Program-made: the position numbers and the translations under genes
Notes under the pieces: generated by a model
Told to the model about the DNA's origin: nothing
The model's database searches: none
What the model saw: only the letters and a program-made list of their open reading frames with translations
Shown: one piece after another, positions 34,915-45,104 of the stretch
How the letters are laid out: each line of letters starts with the position of its first letter
How positions within the stretch are numbered: the first letter of the stretch is position 1
From: Papio anubis
Taxonomy: Eukaryota > Chordata > Mammalia > Primates > Cercopithecidae
Length of the DNA: 64,000 nt
Direction: 5' to 3'
NCBI RefSeq assembly: GCF_008728515.1
Contig: NC_044981.1
Coordinates: 1,726,538 to 1,790,537, forward strand

Positions 34915-35957
34915 AAAAATCTTCATTGATATATAATTCACGTACAATTAAATTGATTTTAGTAAACTCAGGGAGTTATACAACCATTACCGCGACCTAA
35001 GTTTAGAATACTTCATTACCCATAAAGAAACCTTGCACCCATTAGCAGTCGTTCCCATTTCTGGTACCCAGCCCATGGCAACTACTATGTACTTTCAGTG
35101 TCTATGGATTCACATATTCTGGACATTTCATATAAATGGAATCATATAATATGTTGCCTTTTGAGTCTATCTTCTTTTACTTAGCATAATGTTTTCCAGG
35201 TTCATCCATGTTGTAGTATCCATTAGTACTTCCTTCTTTTTATGGTTGAATAATATGACATATAGATGAATCACATTTTATTTATCCATTTATGAATTAA
35301 TGGATATCATTCTACCAAAAGTTCCACTTTTTGGCTATTGTGAATAATGCTTCTACTAAGATTCCTGTGCAAGTTTTCATGTGGACATATGTTTTCATTT
35401 ATCTTAAATATGTGCCTATATTGAACACCGAGAAACTGTTAAACTGCTTTACAAAGTGGCTAAGCGGTCTTACATTATCAATGTATGAGGGGTCCAATAT
35501 CTCCACACCATCACCAATACTTGCTATGGTCTGTCTTTTTTGTTACAGCCAATCTGGTGGGTGTGAAGTGGTATTCCCTGTGGTTTTGAGTGGCATTTCC
35601 TGAATGACTCACGTGCATGTCCTTTCATGTTGCTGAATGTTTTCTTTGGGGAAATGTCTATTTAAGTCCTTTGCCTATTTTTAATTAGGTTATTTGTCTT
35701 CTTATTCTTGAGTTGTAAGAGTTCTTTATACATTCTGATACTGGCCCCTTATCAGACACATGACTTGCAAATGTTTTCTCCCATTTGGTAGGTTGCTTTC
35801 TTACTTTTTTGATGGTGTCCTATCAGAACAGTTTTTAACTTCGATGGAGTCCATTTTATCTATTTTTTCTTTTGTTGCTTGTGCTTTAGATGTTATATAT
35901 CTAAGAAGGCTATGCCTAACTAAAGTTCAAGAAGAGTATCTCTTGCCTGTGTTTTCA
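34915..35957 (-). mobile_element. antisense L1M 3' end, first part
   Basis: The plus strand is reverse-complement L1, from the 3' UTR into ORF2. Recognisable blocks are TTGATATATAATTCACGTACA, AATGGAATCATATAATATG, TTTTTGGCTATTGTGAATAATG, GGTGTGAAGTGGTATTCCCTG, ATGTCTATTTAAGTCCTTTGCC and GTTTTCTCCCATTTGGTAGG. It is heavily diverged and non-functional. It stops at about 35957, where an unrelated 215-bp segment begins, and resumes near 36205. Confidence 0.88.
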
Positions 35958-35958
35958 G

Positions 35959-36173
35959 TCAATCAGCCTTGGAAATCTGGAATCGGCCCGTAACATACCT
36001 TTTACCAAAGCCCACAATAAATCCACTTTTAATTAAGCTTTTAACAATTCATATGAATTACTTAAAAACAACAGACACAAATTTAGCAGAGTGGATTTAG
36101 GTTCAATGATGTTTTCAAAAAGAAAGTGCTACTGTTTTTTACCCCAGCCATGTCACTGTGAACAGCTGATGCC
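35959..36173 (+). repeat. paralogous segment copy 1, inside the L1
   Basis: This segment, from TCAATCAGCCTTGG to CAGCTGATGCC, is similar to 37548-38112 in the same orientation. Shared blocks are AATCTGGAATC, ACCAAAGCCCAC, AAATCCACTTTTAA, TATGAATTACTTAAAAA, AGCAGAGTGG and TTTTTTACCCCAGC. By eye about four of five aligned bases agree, with gaps. It interrupts the antisense L1 and lacks the Alu found in copy 2, keeping the site AAATCCACTTTTAATTAAGC uninterrupted. Confidence 0.85.
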
Positions 36174-36204
36174 TCAATTGTAGCACTTACATTTCCAGCT
36201 AGGA

Positions 36205-36290
36205 TCATTCTGAGTTCATTTTGAGTTAATTTTTGTGACGTTCCTTCCCCACTAATTTGTCTGGGTACCCTTGTTGAAAATCAACCAATT
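36205..36290 (-). mobile_element. antisense L1M, continuation
   Basis: L1 resumes with CATTTTGAGTTAATTTTTGTG, a TTCCTTCCCCACTAATTTG-type block and ACCCTTGTTGAAAATCAACC. In the L1 consensus these follow the last block before the interruption. This supports a single L1 split by the 215-bp segment. Confidence 0.75.
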
Positions 36291-36931
36291 ACAAATGTAT
36301 GGACTTATATTTTAAAAATCAACCTTATTTTCTTTCACAAAGTCAATTCCTGATTTTTAATGGTATTGCCATCTATCCTCCTGGTCTGATACATAAAGTC
36401 ATCTTTGATTCTTTCCTTTCCTGTGCCTCTCCCACACAGGCATTAGTCAAACCACATGGTTTCCATCTCTACAAGTTGTTTTCATTCATCCTTTCCTTTC
36501 CATTTTCAGTGTCATTATATCAAATCAAATCCTCACTACTGTTGTCTTCAGAAGGGTTGAGAAATAAATTCATGTCTAAATGGGCATACCGTGCTGTCAC
36601 AAATCCAACCAATATACCTCTAATGGCCAAAGCAGAGGAGTTTAATGTGCTGGGATATGAAATAAGCTGGTGCTATGAATGGCTGTGTCAGAACAAGGAC
36701 CCAGCCCATTCATATTCTAGCCTAATCCCTGAACTTCTAGAACAGATTATGCTAATTTGGAAAATAGTTAGGGGCAGTACTGGAGGATTCGAAAATTTCC
36801 AAGTTATTTAAAAGAAACTGCCATTTAGTATTAAGTATTTGATCTCCCCTAATTTAACAAGAGAGGCTAATTTTTAAAACTTGGTTACCCCTTCCTTAGT
36901 GTTGGGTCAAGATGAGGATGAACCACTAGGA
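36291..36931. other. single-copy DNA with a 170-codon open frame
   Basis: A plus-strand open frame (36299-36811) begins at the edge of the antisense L1 and runs through unassigned DNA. It has no signal peptide, domain or motif that I recognise and is not called as a gene. Confidence 0.45.
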
Positions 36932-37118
36932 CAGTCATTCTCAAAATGTGGGAACAAGAGTAACAGCATCAGTATCTCCAGGGAACTTGTTAAAAACACA
37001 CATTCGTGGGTCCTACCCAGATCTACTAAACGAGAACTCTGGGAGTGAAGACCAAAATCAGTGTTTTAACAAGACGACCAGGTCATTCCTACGCACACTA
37101 GAAGTTTGATAACCACTG
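36932..37118 (+). mobile_element. MER5A (hAT-Charlie) element, full length
   Basis: The element starts CAGTCATTCTCAAAATGTG and ends TTTGATAACCACTG, matching the MER5A inverted ends. Internal blocks such as GCATCAGTATCTCCAGGGAAC and TTGTTAAAAACACACATTC are in the expected order. Eight-base flanks CACTAGGA (36924-36931) and GGCTAGGA (37119-37126) fit a decayed hAT target-site duplication. It is non-autonomous and carries no coding frame. Confidence 0.85.
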
Positions 37119-37547
37119 GGCTAGGAGACAGGTGAGGATCCAGGGCTGAGATCACATGACAACATCAACACCTCTTCCAGACGCTGAAATTGCCAAGGAG
37201 GCCACAGAACTCCACAAATCCCATCGATTGTAAACATTCAGTAGTTACGTCTTCATGATATGGCTACACATATAAATTGTTAGGATCCATGCTTAACTTC
37301 TGAAGGTAGCACAAGCTTTTGGAATTATTCAAAATGTAGTGTTCTCTTAAGAAAAACTATAAATAATATACTTATTTTTATACCACAAATCCCATAGAAC
37401 AGAAACAACATAGTATGTTAATAAGTATGTTCATACTTAAATATGACATTTCTTTTCTCTTGGGAGAGACTGAAATATATATCCAAAGAGAAAGCAATAA
37501 CATACATACAGATTTTACCTAGAAATATGTCTGCCCTAGACTTGAAA

Positions 37548-38112
37548 TCAATCAGCCTTGGGAATCTGGAATCTGCCTGTCTGTAGTGCATTTCAGTAAC
37601 AAATCTGTTACCAAAGCCCACCACCATAAATCCACTTTTAAGTAAGCTTTTTTTTTTTTTTTTTTTTTGAGACGGAATCTCGCTCAGTTGCCCAGGCTGG
37701 AGTGCAGTGGTATGATCTCGGCTCACCGCAACCTCCACTTCCCAGGTTCAAGCAATTCTCCTACCTCAGCACCCCGAGTAGCTGGGATTACAGGTGTGCA
37801 CCACCATGCCTGGCTAATTTTTGTATTTTTAGTAGAAATGGGGTTTCAGCACATTGGTCAGGCTGGTCTCAAACTCCTGACCTCAGGTGATCTACTTGCC
37901 TTGGCCTCCCAAAGTGCTGAGATTACAGGCGTGAGCCACCACACCCAGCCTTAATTAAGCTTTTAACTCCCTATATGAATTACTTAAAAAATAACTATTG
38001 AATCTAACAGACAGACACAAATTCAGCAGAGTGGCTTTAGGTGCACGGTGTTCGCAAAAAAGAAGGTGTTACTATTTTTTACCCCAGCTGTGTCAATGGA
38101 ACAGCTGATGCC
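37548..38112 (+). repeat. paralogous segment copy 2, split by AluS
   Basis: This is the counterpart of 35959-36173. It runs from TCAATCAGCCTTGG to CAGCTGATGCC and is interrupted by an antisense AluS (37652-37950). Without the Alu and its target-site duplication it is about 250 bp, slightly longer than copy 1. It is not flanked by L1, which suggests that it is the original locus and that copy 1 was derived from it. Confidence 0.8.
37652..37950 (-). mobile_element. AluS SINE, full length, antisense
   Basis: A T-rich tail is followed by GAGACGGAATCTCGCTCAGTT and both monomers, ending GCCACCACACCCAGCC. Target-site duplications TTAAGTAAGCTTTT (37638-37651) and TTAATTAAGCTTTT (37951-37964) differ at one base. 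The pre-insertion site survives in copy 1 of the paralogous segment. Plus-strand open frames here are Alu translations. Confidence 0.93.
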
Positions 38113-38465
38113 CTGGCCTACTGTGATTGGACACACATTCTGACTTGCAGCTGCAGTTTCCCCTTCTTATGGCTGCTCCCAGATGAGACCTCTGCACAGA
38201 ACCCAGTCCTGGCCACCACTGCCTGGTCCTCTCCAGTGGCCTGTGCAGAGTTTCACACTAGCTTCTTGTTTGTATCAGTCTTGTAATTAAGCTGGGGCCA
38301 AGAAGAGAAGTCCCAAAGACGGCAACAAAAGTGCGAGGCAAAGAACTGGCTTTTGGCTGCAGCTTCCCCATCCACTTCCTTCCCACCTGACCTCAATTTA
38401 AGAGAATGGAAATGGGGGCCCAGTCGGGAAGACGGAAGGAGCATGAGGAGAGAAGGACAGTTTCT
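38113..38465. other. unassigned DNA between two antisense Alus
   Basis: A mixed-composition stretch with open frames on both strands (38041-38286 plus, 38253-38468 minus). These lack any recognisable protein signature. Nothing else is seen. Confidence 0.45.
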
Positions 38466-38474
38466 CATATCTGT

Positions 38475-38788
38475 GTTTTTTTGTTTTTTGTTTGTTTTTT
38501 TGTTTTGAAACAGAGTCTCGCTCTGTCAACTAGGCTGGAGTGCAGTGGCGTGACGTCAGCTCACTGAAACCTCCACCTCCAGGCTTCAAGCAATTCTCCT
38601 GCCCCAGCCTCCCCAGTAGCTGGGATTTCAGGTGCCCACCACCACGCCCGGCTAACTTTTGTATTTTTAGTAGAGACAGGGTTTCGCCATGTTGGCCAGG
38701 CTGGTCTCGAACTTCTGACCTTAGGCGATCCTCCTGCCTTGGCCTCCCAAAGTGCTGGGATTACAGGTGTGAGCCACCGCACCCAGCC
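38475..38788 (-). mobile_element. AluS SINE, full length, antisense
   Basis: A TTTTTTG/TTTG-rich tail is followed by GAAACAGAGTCTCGCTCTGTC and both monomers, ending GCCACCGCACCCAGCC. Flanks CATATCTGT (38466-38474) and CATCTCTGT (38789-38797) look like a 9-bp target-site duplication with one mismatch. Mutation within the left monomer has created a perfect CRE octamer at 38551. Confidence 0.92.
38551..38558. promoter_or_regulatory. CRE octamer inside an AluS
   Basis: TGACGTCA, the palindromic CREB/ATF site, occurs where the Alu consensus reads CGATCTCG. It is exact but unsupported by any promoter context, so occupancy is unknown. Confidence 0.3.
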
Positions 38789-39216
38789 CATCTCTGTTCC
38801 CTTACTGCTTTGCTGCTGCAACCTTCTCCATCCTCTTTTTCATTCTCAGTTGCCATTTTGAGCTTTCTTCACAAATTGAATCCTGTTTTCCAAATTGGCC
38901 AGTGAAAAGTTTTTGCCATGCTGAAATCATTTCCAGAGCTAAATCGGGAAAGCTGAGGCAGCCGGGCCACCTCCAGCTGGCTGGAATGCAGCTGCAATAA
39001 AAGGCAGTGTGAATAAGGTGTATTGAAGCTACACTGGACTCGTGTGAAGGGCCGTTTATTCAGAGGGGGTGGAGGTGAAAGGAGAGAAATTAATGAACAG
39101 AAGAAATTAAATTAGCTCAACCACGCCTTTAAAAAATATACTGAAAAATAACTGACCTGCCATGAACCTTCTTACAAAAATGGAGACCTCTGGGTTTATT
39201 ATTTGCCAGGCACCCC

Positions 39217-39231
39217 TTGGCAGGAGGCGCT
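39217..39231 (+). promoter_or_regulatory. candidate CTCF core motif next to an AP-1 site
   Basis: TTGGCAGGAGGCGCT matches the core of the CTCF consensus (CAGGNGGCGCT) well, including the CpG. Three bases downstream TGAGTCA (39234-39240) is an exact AP-1 heptamer. Motif matches of this kind are common by chance. Confidence 0.3.
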
Positions 39232-40041
39232 CCTGAGTCAGATAAGAAAGAGCCTGGAGGGGCTGAGGAAAATCTGGTTTCTCTTACTGCAGCCAGAAGG
39301 ATGGAAGACACAGTTGGGAAAGTCAATATGCAGCTGAGAGACAAGAGGTCACCGGAACTGATGAAAATATGTAATTAACTAATCACAGAATACCCGACAC
39401 AAAAATAAACATGTCTTTTCATCTTAGCTATCACATTTTTCTTCAACAAAACGAAAAGAAATCATGACCTATCGTGTTCTCGAAAAATTATTGATCAATT
39501 TATGAGCCTAATGCTTTAATTGATTGCAATAATATTTTACTCACACTTCTAATCTGATCTTACTGCCACTCTGAGAAAAGCTATGGGGAATTCCAATGGA
39601 AGAATGATGGTGTAGTTACAAGCAAAAGGGTCTTTAGACTGAAGTATATTTCATATTTTATGTTATAGGTATTTGTATTATGTTTTATATTATGGGGTAT
39701 TTAGTAGGACAGTATTATGGAAAATTATTCCTTCCTTAAGTAACTACCTAATTTTAATATTAAAACATTTCATAATATTAAAACATTGACAGAACAATAA
39801 TGAATACTGGTATTAAATATCTTAAATACTGTTTAGTGCTTTCTTTACAGTTTCAAAGTGAGAGTACGCATTTATCTTCATTTTCACCTAAATCTGTCTT
39901 GTTACATAGAGAGTGAGATGTTATACCTATTTTTTTATTTCCACAATCAGATATCCAGTAAGGGAATAAACATAAATCAAGTACCACAGGATATTTTGTC
40001 AAAAGCATTATAGAGAAATGGGATAGTAATACAAACAATCG

Positions 40042-40057
40042 TTTTTTTTTTTTTTTT
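40042..40057. repeat. T16 homopolymer
   Basis: An uninterrupted T run not attached to an Alu body. Confidence 0.8.
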
Positions 40058-40732
40058 AAATGCTGTTTTATACAAACGACTGAGCTCCATGGAGTTTGGG
40101 GTTACATCTAAGAGTACTCTTAGGTACGCCCCCAGTGTCTATAGATACTCAGGTTACAGCAATAGGCATTTCGGAAATAGTTATTAGTTGAGGTACGGGA
40201 TTTTACTTTATTACCTACTGAAAATCTTACCCTCAAAAATCACATCCCCTCCAAGAAAATTCCAGACAAAAGATGTTCTTTGCCCCCCTTCAGGGTCTAT
40301 AATTTATCAACAGGTTGGATATCTTCTAGAATTATTTCATATTCCGTCCCATCTGAACACAGCACACTCTGAACCTGTTCAAAGGTAAGACAGGATTTAA
40401 AAGTCCTTATAAGGCATTGCTGTGGCATGAGTTGGCCCTTGGACCAACTTCATCTGATGGGCAATGAGTTTGGGGAGCGCCTGAGGGTGTGGTACCCAGC
40501 TTGCCCTTCATGATTTTCGATGACTGCCCAGCTAAACCTGCCTTCCGTCCACCATTTACTCACGATGTGACTCAGAACACTAGGGTTTCTTGGAAAGATG
40601 AACCGTTTCTCCACTGCATTTTCTCTTAAACCTTTGTTTTATCTTCCTCTGGTCAAAATGAACTGTAACAAGCTTAACAAAACACTCCCAAGACGATCAC
40701 ATATAGTGGGGTCAGCCTGAAAACAGACTTCA

Positions 40733-40940
40733 GCTCTGCACTGCCCATTAAGGTAACCAGTGACCACATATGACCATTTAAGATAATATCAATTAAAATG
40801 ATAAAATTAAAAACTGAGCTCTTCAGGTGCAGAGGCCACACTCAAGTGCTCAATACCCATGTGTGGCCGGGGCTACTGTATTGAATAGCACTGATAAAGA
40901 ACATTTCTATCATTACAGAATCTTTTATTGGACAGACATG
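40733..40940 (+). mobile_element. short hAT-type MITE relic (MER3-like, name uncertain)
   Basis: The element opens with CTCTGCACTGCCCATTAAGG and closes with TCTTTTATTGGACAGACA, consistent with inverted ends of the CAGCGCTGTCCAATA kind. Internal blocks are AGTGACCACATATGACCATTT, ACTCAAGTGCTCAATACCCATG and AGAACATTTCTATCATTACAG, typical of a common human hAT-Charlie-like repeat. I am unsure of the Repbase name. Confidence 0.6.
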
Positions 40941-41234
40941 TTTTACATGATTATTCTTCCTACCTTCTATATAAACTCTAGTCATTATCGAATAGAGATG
41001 AGTAACAAAATGAACATGCGTGCCAGTTATGTACTGTCGGTTTGAAACTAGTATCCTGCCCAATAGGTTCTGTACATAGTTCTCAGTTTACTCACCACTT
41101 GGCCCCTCTCTTTGTTTCTAACTAGAACCACTAGATACAGAGATAGATCCAGAGCTGACCTAAGTTTAAAACATAAAGAGGTGAAACACGCCATTAGCTC
41201 CTTCTCCCACTCCTTTCTTTCCCTATCCATTCTT

Positions 41235-41330
41235 CTACTCAACTATTACTTACTGAGCCACAGTGCAGGCACTGAAGATGCAAAGCTGAGTTATTCATCA
41301 TTCCTGACCTCCAGGAGCATAATCAAATGA
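41235..41330 (-). mobile_element. L2 LINE 3' end relic, antisense
   Basis: The plus strand resembles reverse-complement L2: ACTTACTGAGCCACAGTGC, AGGCACTGAAGATGCAAAGC, and CTGACCTCCAGGAGCATA. Diverged and short. Confidence 0.55.
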
Positions 41331-41445
41331 AGGATATGGAAAAGGAAAAAGAGGAATTTCCTAAGAGCTCCAATAAAGGCACAAGCAGAGTTGGGGGAGC
41401 AGAGAGCTTGGCTTGAAGATGATTATGGAAGGGCTGGAGCTAAGG

Positions 41446-41635
41446 CAGAGTTTCTCAAACTTGGCACTCTTGGCCTTTCGGCTTGGACCATTCATTGTTG
41501 TCCTGTGTATTGGAGGATGTTTAGCAGCATCCTTGGCCTCAACCCATTAGATATGTGCACTCCCCCGCTAAAAACTGTCTCCAGACATTGGAAACGTTTC
41601 CTGGGGGCAAAATTGCTGCCTTTAGAGAAGCACTG
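41446..41635 (-). mobile_element. MER20 (hAT-Charlie) element with perfect TSD
   Basis: The element spans CAGAGTTTCTCAAACTTGGC to GAGAAGCACTG, the inverted ends of MER20. Internal blocks include TGTATTGGAGGATGTTTAGCA, GCATCCTTGGCCTC and CTGTCTCCAGACATTGGAAACG. It is flanked by an exact 8-bp duplication AGCTAAGG at 41438-41445 and 41636-41643, as hAT elements make. The open frame at 41391-41636 is incidental. Confidence 0.9.
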
Positions 41636-41643
41636 AGCTAAGG

Positions 41644-42399
41644 CCACATTCGTTTATTTACTCCATAACATTCGTGAGGCACTTACTGCAAACTAAGTGG
41701 TGAGAATAATCAGAGGGAAGGACAAAGTCCTCACAGAAAGGACCTCAAAGTCTGGTGGGAACTAGAGTGGACAAATGGGCAAAGGAGAAGGTGACTTAGA
41801 ATGGGGGGACAGCATGTAAGAAAGTATAGACGGCTAGCAAACCCGGGGAATCTGACAGCGGGGAAGGGGGCTCGGTGCTGGGAGGAGAGGGGGTGTCAGG
41901 TGAGGGCCATGTGAGGCAGGACCCATGTGAGGTGGGAGCAGTCAGATCATGAAGGTGTTGGTGTGCTGCAGGGGTTGTATCAAAGTTAGATTTTATTGTG
42001 AAGAAATCTGAACAAAGGAATAAATGGGCAGGATTACCTTTTGGACGGTGGTATAGACTTTGTCCCATCAAAGTGTGACTGACAAACACAAGTGATACCA
42101 AATGTCTACTCTGCAGACAGACTGACTGGGAGTCTTTTTCCAGGTAAAGATAACCAGGTTCCAAATCACAGGTGATACAACAGGGACGAACAGGGAGACA
42201 GGGATTTGACTGATGTCTCTGGGAAGGACAGGGCTCACTGCTGGTGTTGTAGGGAAGAGGAGGGCAGGACTGTAGGCTGACTTCCCAGTTTTGGGGCAAG
42301 GACAACGATGTTTATGGGCCTCATATCAATAAAGGTGGGAGATTCGGGAAGAGCAGCAGGTGAACAAAAAGAGGTCTGGACGAGGGAGGGGAAGGCTGC
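41644..42399 (-). mobile_element. L2-like old LINE relic, antisense (tentative)
   Basis: The left part resembles reverse-complement L2 3' end (TTTATTTACTCCATAACATTC, GAGGCACTTACTGC, AAAGTCTGGTGGGAACTAGAG). Further right, CAGTCAGATCATGAAGGTG, TTAGATTTTATTGTGAAG and ACTTCCCAGTTTTGGGGC match sequence usually found upstream of it. The open frame of 169 codons on the minus strand (41796-42305) lies within this relic. It is Pro/Ser/His-rich and unlike the L2 reverse transcriptase, so I do not call it a gene. Confidence 0.5.
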
Positions 42400-42400
42400 C

Positions 42401-42748
42401 TTAGTTGGTTAGGGCTGCTGTACCTGCTGTACCACAGATTGGAAATCCAAGATCAAGATGCCACAGGTTTGGTTTCTCCTGAGGCCTCATCTCGGCTGCC
42501 TGATGGCTGCCTTTTCTCTGTGTCCTCACATGGCCTTTCCTCAGTGTGCAGGTACTCCTGGGGTCTGTTCCTCTTCTCATGAGGACACCAGTCCTACTGG
42601 ATGGGTCCCCACCCTAATGGCCATTTTAAATTAATCACCTGTTTAAATAACTTATCTCCAAATATAGTCACATTCTGAGGTATGAGGGGTTAGCACTTCA
42701 ACATCTAAAGTTTGGTTGTGGGTAGGAGGCAAAATTCGGCCCACAGCA
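42401..42748 (-). mobile_element. MLT1-type MaLR LTR, antisense
   Basis: Reverse-complement MLT1 blocks occur in order: TTAGTTGGTTAGGGCTGCTG, GGTTTGGTTTCTCCTGAGGC, TGTGTCCTCACATGGCCTT, GAGGACACCAGTCCTACTGG, TCTCCAAATATAGTCACATTC and AAAATTCGGCCCACAGCA. The segment that normally follows ACCACAGA is shortened. This is a decayed solo LTR without coding content. Confidence 0.85.
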
Positions 42749-42940
42749 GAGGCCAAGGATGGCATCCTGGAAAGGAAGCTTTATGTGGGGTTGAGAGCCT
42801 GGTTAAGTTGTGTGGAGTCCAGGTTCTGCCTCCTCTAGCTTTGGGACCTGGATAAATCATGTATCTTGCCAATATTTAAGGGACAGGCTGAAGAAACAAA
42901 GTTTGTAATAAAGAATGAAAATGAGTGGCCAAGAATGTTG

Positions 42941-43120
42941 TTTACCTCAAACATTTATCAGTTCTTTGAGTTGGGAGCATCTCATTTCTCTTTCAACTAC
43001 TTTGAAATACACGATACATTATTCTTAACAATAGTCACTCTACTGTGCAATCAAACACTAGAACTTATTTCTTCTAACTAACTCTATGTATGTACTCATT
43101 AACCAACCTCTTTTCCTCCC
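42941..43120 (-). mobile_element. L1M 3' UTR fragment, antisense
   Basis: The plus strand follows reverse-complement L1M 3' UTR: ACCTCAAACATTTATCAGTTC, CTTTGAAATACACGATACATT, CAATAGTCACTCTACTGTGC, CACTAGAACTTATTTCTTC and ATTAACCAACCTC. The open frame at 42866-43081 is incidental. Confidence 0.85.
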
Positions 43121-43649
43121 TTGACACGACCTGTCCAATGCTGAATGATCCCTAGACAGCCTTTCACGGAAAAGCAGCTCCTGATAACTGAGGTTATCTC
43201 ATGCATCCCACAGGCTGGATCTACTCCATGGCCACCCTTGCAATCCTGGACACCTATCCTGGCCTTCCTTCCCCTCTTCTGCTCAGGGTTCTCCACTGAG
43301 TGGCAAATCCCACCCCGGAAGAGACCCTCGAGGCCTTTCCCCTGGCTTCAGACCATAATAAAACTTACTAAAGTTTACGAAAGAAAATAACCTTCTAAAT
43401 TAAATTATTTGGCACTTTAAAAATCGCAATTGCAAGATACCTTAGAAACTGCCTAGTTGAGTCTCTTTAAGGTGAGGAAACTCATGCTTGCAGGTACAGA
43501 CAGTTCTGGCACCAAGATGTCTCACCACAAGTGATGTGATTACAGTCGCCCATTCACTTCCTAGGGTCCAACCTCCTTTTCTACAAGATGGACAAAACAA
43601 TAGCTCCCACCCTCCTTGTTTGGAGGGCATTTACCGGTCCCTAAGTCTG
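43121..43649. other. unassigned DNA between old repeats
   Basis: A pyrimidine-rich segment is followed by mixed sequence. Around 43.44-43.55 kb some resemblance to antisense MIR (GTGAGGAAACTCATGCTTGC) is visible but too weak to call. No gene is seen. Confidence 0.4.
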
Positions 43650-43860
43650 TAGGGGCACAGCAATGAAAACTGCACACCAGTCAAGCCCTTCTGACCTTAC
43701 AGTCTAGCATGGAAGAAAGACTTTGAACAACCAACCATAAGTGTCCTGTCAGTTACAAAATAAAGAACAGGATCCAATGCAAGCTTGGGAAAGAGTTGCC
43801 AATGTAATCTGGGGGATCAGAACAACCTCCTGTGGGGAGATGACACTCTAAAGGAAGGTG
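43650..43860 (-). mobile_element. L2 LINE relic, antisense
   Basis: GGGGCACAGCAATGAAAACTG, CCCTTCTGACCTTACAGTC, TCAGTTACAAAATAAAGAAC and CTCCTGTGGGGAGATGACACT occur in the order of reverse-complement L2 3' sequence. Confidence 0.6.
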
Positions 43861-43884
43861 CTGTGAGAATCAAATCCCATTGTG

Positions 43885-44060
43885 TATTGATTTAAGAGAC
43901 ATTCCTACCAGCCTATGCTGGGCCAGAAAGTGTGCCAGTGGCTGGAGATTTCCAATGAACAGGACAGATGTGGCTCCTGCCCTAATGGAACTTACATCAT
44001 GGATTGCACAAATAACGAATTAATTACAACGGTGATAAATGTCATAAAACGAAATGAAAT
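43885..44060 (-). mobile_element. second L2 LINE 3' end relic, antisense
   Basis: CAGCCTATGCTGGGCCAGAA, CAATGAACAGGACAGATGTGG, CTCCTGCCCTAATGGAACTT and ACAAATAACGAATTAATTAC match reverse-complement L2 ends. It lies directly after another L2 end, so at least two L2 insertions or a duplication are present. The open frame at 43915-44103 is incidental. Confidence 0.65.
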
Positions 44061-45081
44061 AACGTACATAACAGTGTTTCATGAGCTTTCACCTGCCTTA
44101 TAAATGCTCCTCTGTGCTAAGAATAATAGAAGTGGCAATGGGAGAATAAAGTCAGAAAGAAAGCTTCCTTTCTTCCTGCTTTCCTCTCTCCCTCTTCCTC
44201 CTTTTCTCCATCCATCCTGCCTGTCTGTCTAGGCAGCTGGTAAGATATCTGTTGTGAGCACACCAGGCACACGGTAAACAGATAGTCATTTATGGCGTTT
44301 TCTTCTCCAATCTTACTTAGAATGTCAGATTTAAATGTTGTCAGTGTTTGTTTTGATTTGTGTTTCTTTTTCCTGGATGCTTTGATCCATCAGAAGGCAC
44401 TGGCATAATTAGTAATATCTAACTTTATTACTAGGAGAAAATTTAAGACCATGGTCCCCATGCGTCCTGGCTAAGGGGATTAAAATGAGTAGCAGTTACA
44501 ATGCTTGATATGGCAAAGTGGAATAAAGGCGACCCATGGAACTTTTTAAGGAGTAGACACCATTAAAGAGAGAAGACCTTCACCAAGAAAGCCTGGTGCT
44601 GTAGCTGCACTGAACCGAGAGAGAGAGCCTGTGGGCCTTTCCAGGAAATTATGGAAGAAAGTAGAAGTTTTAATAAGTTCACTATAAAAAACATTAAATT
44701 TCAAAGCCAAAAAACAATCTCCTAAGGCTTCAGTGGAATCTTAGCTCAGACTGTTTTGTAAACATGACCTAATCTTTATTAAAGGCTGCATCATTTGGAA
44801 TTTGGCAGTGAAGAAGTACAGCAAAGAGAACACAGTCACCACTCTGAGGCCACGGCTCCTGAGCAGATGCTGCTAAAATGTCACAATCAGAAGCGTTATC
44901 ATGCAGAGCCTACAGTGAACACTGTCAACAATGTGTGCAGGAAAAAATTTTTAAATGTCTGATATGTTAGCACATAACACACAAGAACCAATGAAATCCA
45001 TCTTTTTACAACCACTTCAACTTTAAGAGCTAAGCCCTCATTACGATAAAAAATGTGTTGATAAAGAGCCCTGCTGGTAAG
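44061..45081. other. single-copy DNA
   Basis: A CT-rich patch (44160-44230) with CCTTTCTT and CTGTCTGTCTAGG is the only simple-sequence feature. No transposon or gene is recognised. Confidence 0.45.
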
Positions 45082-45093
45082 TCTGACGTCAGA
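45082..45093. promoter_or_regulatory. 12-bp palindrome with a CRE core
   Basis: TCTGACGTCAGA is a perfect palindrome containing the CREB/ATF octamer TGACGTCA at 45084-45091. It is not within a recognised repeat. No promoter elements are visible nearby. Confidence 0.3.
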
Positions 45094-45104
45094 TTTCATA
45101 AGTC

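Larger units (their letters stand above)
38798..40730. other. single-copy DNA, no gene seen
   Basis: I recognise no transposon here. A CTCF-like motif lies at 39217-39231, beside an AP-1 heptamer at 39234-39240. A T16 run lies at 40042-40057. The stretch at about 39.38-39.60 kb is AT-rich but lacks simple repeats. Open frames are short and featureless. Confidence 0.45.

Noticed and set aside
36299..36811. 170-codon open frame on the plus strand
   Set aside because: It begins at the edge of an antisense L1 and runs into unassigned DNA. No protein family is recognisable.
41796..42305. 169-codon open frame on the minus strand
   Set aside because: It lies in an L2-like relic and is Pro/Ser/His-rich without reverse-transcriptase or other motifs.
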